Source: DASQBT01 sp035635075 | Lineage (GTDB): Bacteria; Pseudomonadota; Gammaproteobacteria; Burkholderiales; Thiobacillaceae | NCBI GenBank assembly: GCA_035635075.1 | Contig: DASQBT010000167.1 | Coordinates: 1 to 6,396 of the forward strand | Direction of reading: 5' to 3' | DNA: 6,396 bases | Shown here: positions 5,178-6,396 of the stretch, one piece after another | How positions within the stretch are numbered: the stretch's first letter is position 1 | How the letters are laid out: each line of letters starts with the position of its first letter | The notes under the pieces: model-generated | The model's database searches: none | What the model was told of the DNA's origin: nothing | The model's input: the letters and a program-made list of their open reading frames with translations, nothing else | Position numbers and translations under genes: made by a program

Positions 5178-6212
5178 ATGATCGAAACTGACCGCCTGAT
5201 TGCCCCCGCCCCTGAGAGTCCGCAGGAAGAGCAGTTCGAACGGGCTTTGCGGCCGCGTCAGCTGGCCGAGTATATCGGCCAGGAAAAGGCGCGCGGCCAG
5301 TTGGCCATCTTCATCGAGGCGGCGCGAAAACGTGCTGAGGCACTCGACCATGTGCTGCTGTTCGGTCCACCGGGCTTGGGCAAAACGACCCTTGCGCACA
5401 TCATCGCCCGTGAAATGGGGGTCAACCTGCGTCAGACCTCCGGCCCGGTGTTGGAGCGCGCGGGCGATCTGGCCGCGCTGCTGACCAACCTCGAACCTCA
5501 CGACGTAATGTTCATCGACGAAATCCATCGCCTGAGCCCAGTGGTGGAAGAAGTCCTCTATCCCGCGCTGGAGGATTTCCAGATCGACATCATGATCGGA
5601 GAAGGGCCGGCCGCGCGCTCGGTGAAGCTGGATCTGCCGCCCTTCACCCTGGTGGGAGCGACCACCCGCGCGGGCATGCTGACCAACCCCCTGCGCGACC
5701 GCTTCGGCATCGTCGCCCGGCTGGAGTTCTACACCCCGCAGGAACTGGTGCACATCGTCTCTCGGTCTGCAGGCTTGCTTAACGTGCGGCTGGATGAGCA
5801 CGGCGCGCTGGAGATTGCCAAGCGTTCGCGCGGCACGCCGCGCATCGCCAACCGGCTGTTGCGCCGGGTGCGGGATTTTGCCGAGGTGCGTGCGGACGGA
5901 ATCGCCACCCGCGAGGTGGCGGATGCCGCGCTCACCATGCTGGATGTCGATCATGCGGGCTTCGACATGATGGACAGAAAGCTGTTGCTGGCGGTGATCG
6001 AGAAATTTTCCGGCGGTCCGGTGGGGCTGGACAATCTGGCCGCCGCGATTGGCGAGGAGCGCGACACCATTGAGGACGTGCTCGAGCCCTACCTGATCCA
6101 GCAGGGCTTCCTGCAACGCACCCCACGCGGCCGCATGGCTACGCCGCATGCTTACCGCCATCTGGGCTTTGCATCGGCAAATGCTGCACCGGATCTGTTT
6201 GACAAAGTTTGA
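5178..6212 (+). CDS. ruvB: Holliday junction branch-migration motor ATPase RuvB
   Basis: The 344-residue AAA+ ATPase forms hexameric rings that pump DNA through the RuvA-junction complex. Walker A is GPPGLGKT at 63-70, Walker B FIDEIH at 112-117, sensor 1 GATTRAG at 160-166, and the arginine-finger segment PLRDRFG at 171-177 (R175 the likely finger). GTPRIANRLLRR at 219-230 carries the sensor 2 arginine. The C-terminal winged helix includes LQRTPRGRMAT (312-322), the DNA-contacting stretch, and the usual HLG ending is followed by a short tail. The frame stays open upstream to 4989 inside ruvA, but the ATG at 5178 gives the normal N-terminus (ETDRLIAP, then FERALRPRQLAEYIGQ). The ribosome site is weak, so translation may depend on ruvA 13 bp upstream. 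The stop overlaps the ybgC start. Confidence 0.98.
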   Translation: MIETDRLIAPAPESPQEEQFERALRPRQLAEYIGQEKARGQLAIFIEAARKRAEALDHVLLFGPPGLGKTTLAHIIAREMGVNLRQTSGPVLERAGDLAALLTNLEPHDVMFIDEIHRLSPVVEEVLYPALEDFQIDIMIGEGPAARSVKLDLPPFTLVGATTRAGMLTNPLRDRFGIVARLEFYTPQELVHIVSRSAGLLNVRLDEHGALEIAKRSRGTPRIANRLLRRVRDFAEVRADGIATREVADAALTMLDVDHAGFDMMDRKLLLAVIEKFSGGPVGLDNLAAAIGEERDTIEDVLEPYLIQQGFLQRTPRGRMATPHAYRHLGFASANAAPDLFDKV

Positions 6213-6396
6213 TGACTATCCAGGAAAGCCGCGCGATATTCAGTTGGCCGGTCCGCGTCTACTGGGAGGACACCGACGCCGGAGGCGTGGTGTATTACGC
6301 CAATTACCTCAAATTCATGGAACGGGCCCGAACTGAATGGCTACGCGCCCTGGGATTTGACCAGAGCCGGCTGCGCGATGAGCTGAGCCTGGTTTT
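6212..6396 (+). CDS. ybgC: YbgC-type acyl-CoA thioesterase, 5' end only
   Basis: The first 61 residues of a hotdog-fold thioesterase are visible, and the gene runs off the right edge; full members are about 130-140 residues. The signature RVYWEDTDAGGVVYYANYL (15-33) followed by KFMERARTEWLR (34-45) is the YbgC active-site segment, with D22 or D20 in the catalytic-acid region. Members hydrolyse acyl-CoA or acyl-ACP and associate with the Tol-Pal cluster and phospholipid synthesis. The ATG shares its A with the ruvB TGA (TGATG), suggesting coupled translation. In many proteobacteria tolQ-tolR-tolA-tolB-pal follow directly, which is expected just outside the window but not seen. Confidence 0.95.
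   Translation, partial: MTIQESRAIFSWPVRVYWEDTDAGGVVYYANYLKFMERARTEWLRALGFDQSRLRDELSLV

Noticed and set aside
5169..6161. Long open frame on the minus strand (330 codons)
   Set aside because: It is the complement of ruvB, which has every AAA+ motif; the antisense product is His/Gln/Arg-rich and unrecognisable.

Overview
The window is GC-rich, densely coding DNA from a proteobacterium. The strongest clue is the plus-strand order yebC-ruvC-ruvA-ruvB-ybgC, typical of Gamma- and Betaproteobacteria, where tol-pal genes usually follow ybgC. The proteins look proteobacterial throughout. A Betaproteobacterium of the Nitrosomonadales type or a related Gammaproteobacterium would fit, but the exact lineage cannot be fixed from this sequence alone.

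Left part (1-3048), minus strand, read from right to left: a Mak-like ROK sugar kinase (2047-3048); a 182-bp gap holding a degenerate CAGAG-type inverted repeat and the leader of the next gene; a HerA-like ATPase of the YjgR/DUF853 family (365-1864); and a class I SAM-dependent methyltransferase that runs off the left edge (1-368). The last two overlap by ATGA and are probably translationally coupled.

Right part (3072-6396), plus strand: yebC (translation/transcription-associated factor), then ruvC, ruvA and ruvB, the complete Holliday-junction branch-migration and resolution set, then the 5' end of ybgC (acyl-CoA thioesterase), whose start overlaps the ruvB stop. The kinase and yebC are head to head with only 23 bp between their start codons.

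The least ordinary stretch is yebC-ruvC (3804-4027). It contains an unannotated remnant of a four-helix-bundle (23S rRNA intervening-sequence protein type) gene, bracketed by two arrays of 7-nt GTGAGGN-type units in opposite orientation. The right array lies inside the ruvC reading frame and encodes about 11 extra N-terminal residues, so the repeat/remnant insertion appears to have replaced the native ruvC start. The rest of the window is conventional housekeeping DNA.
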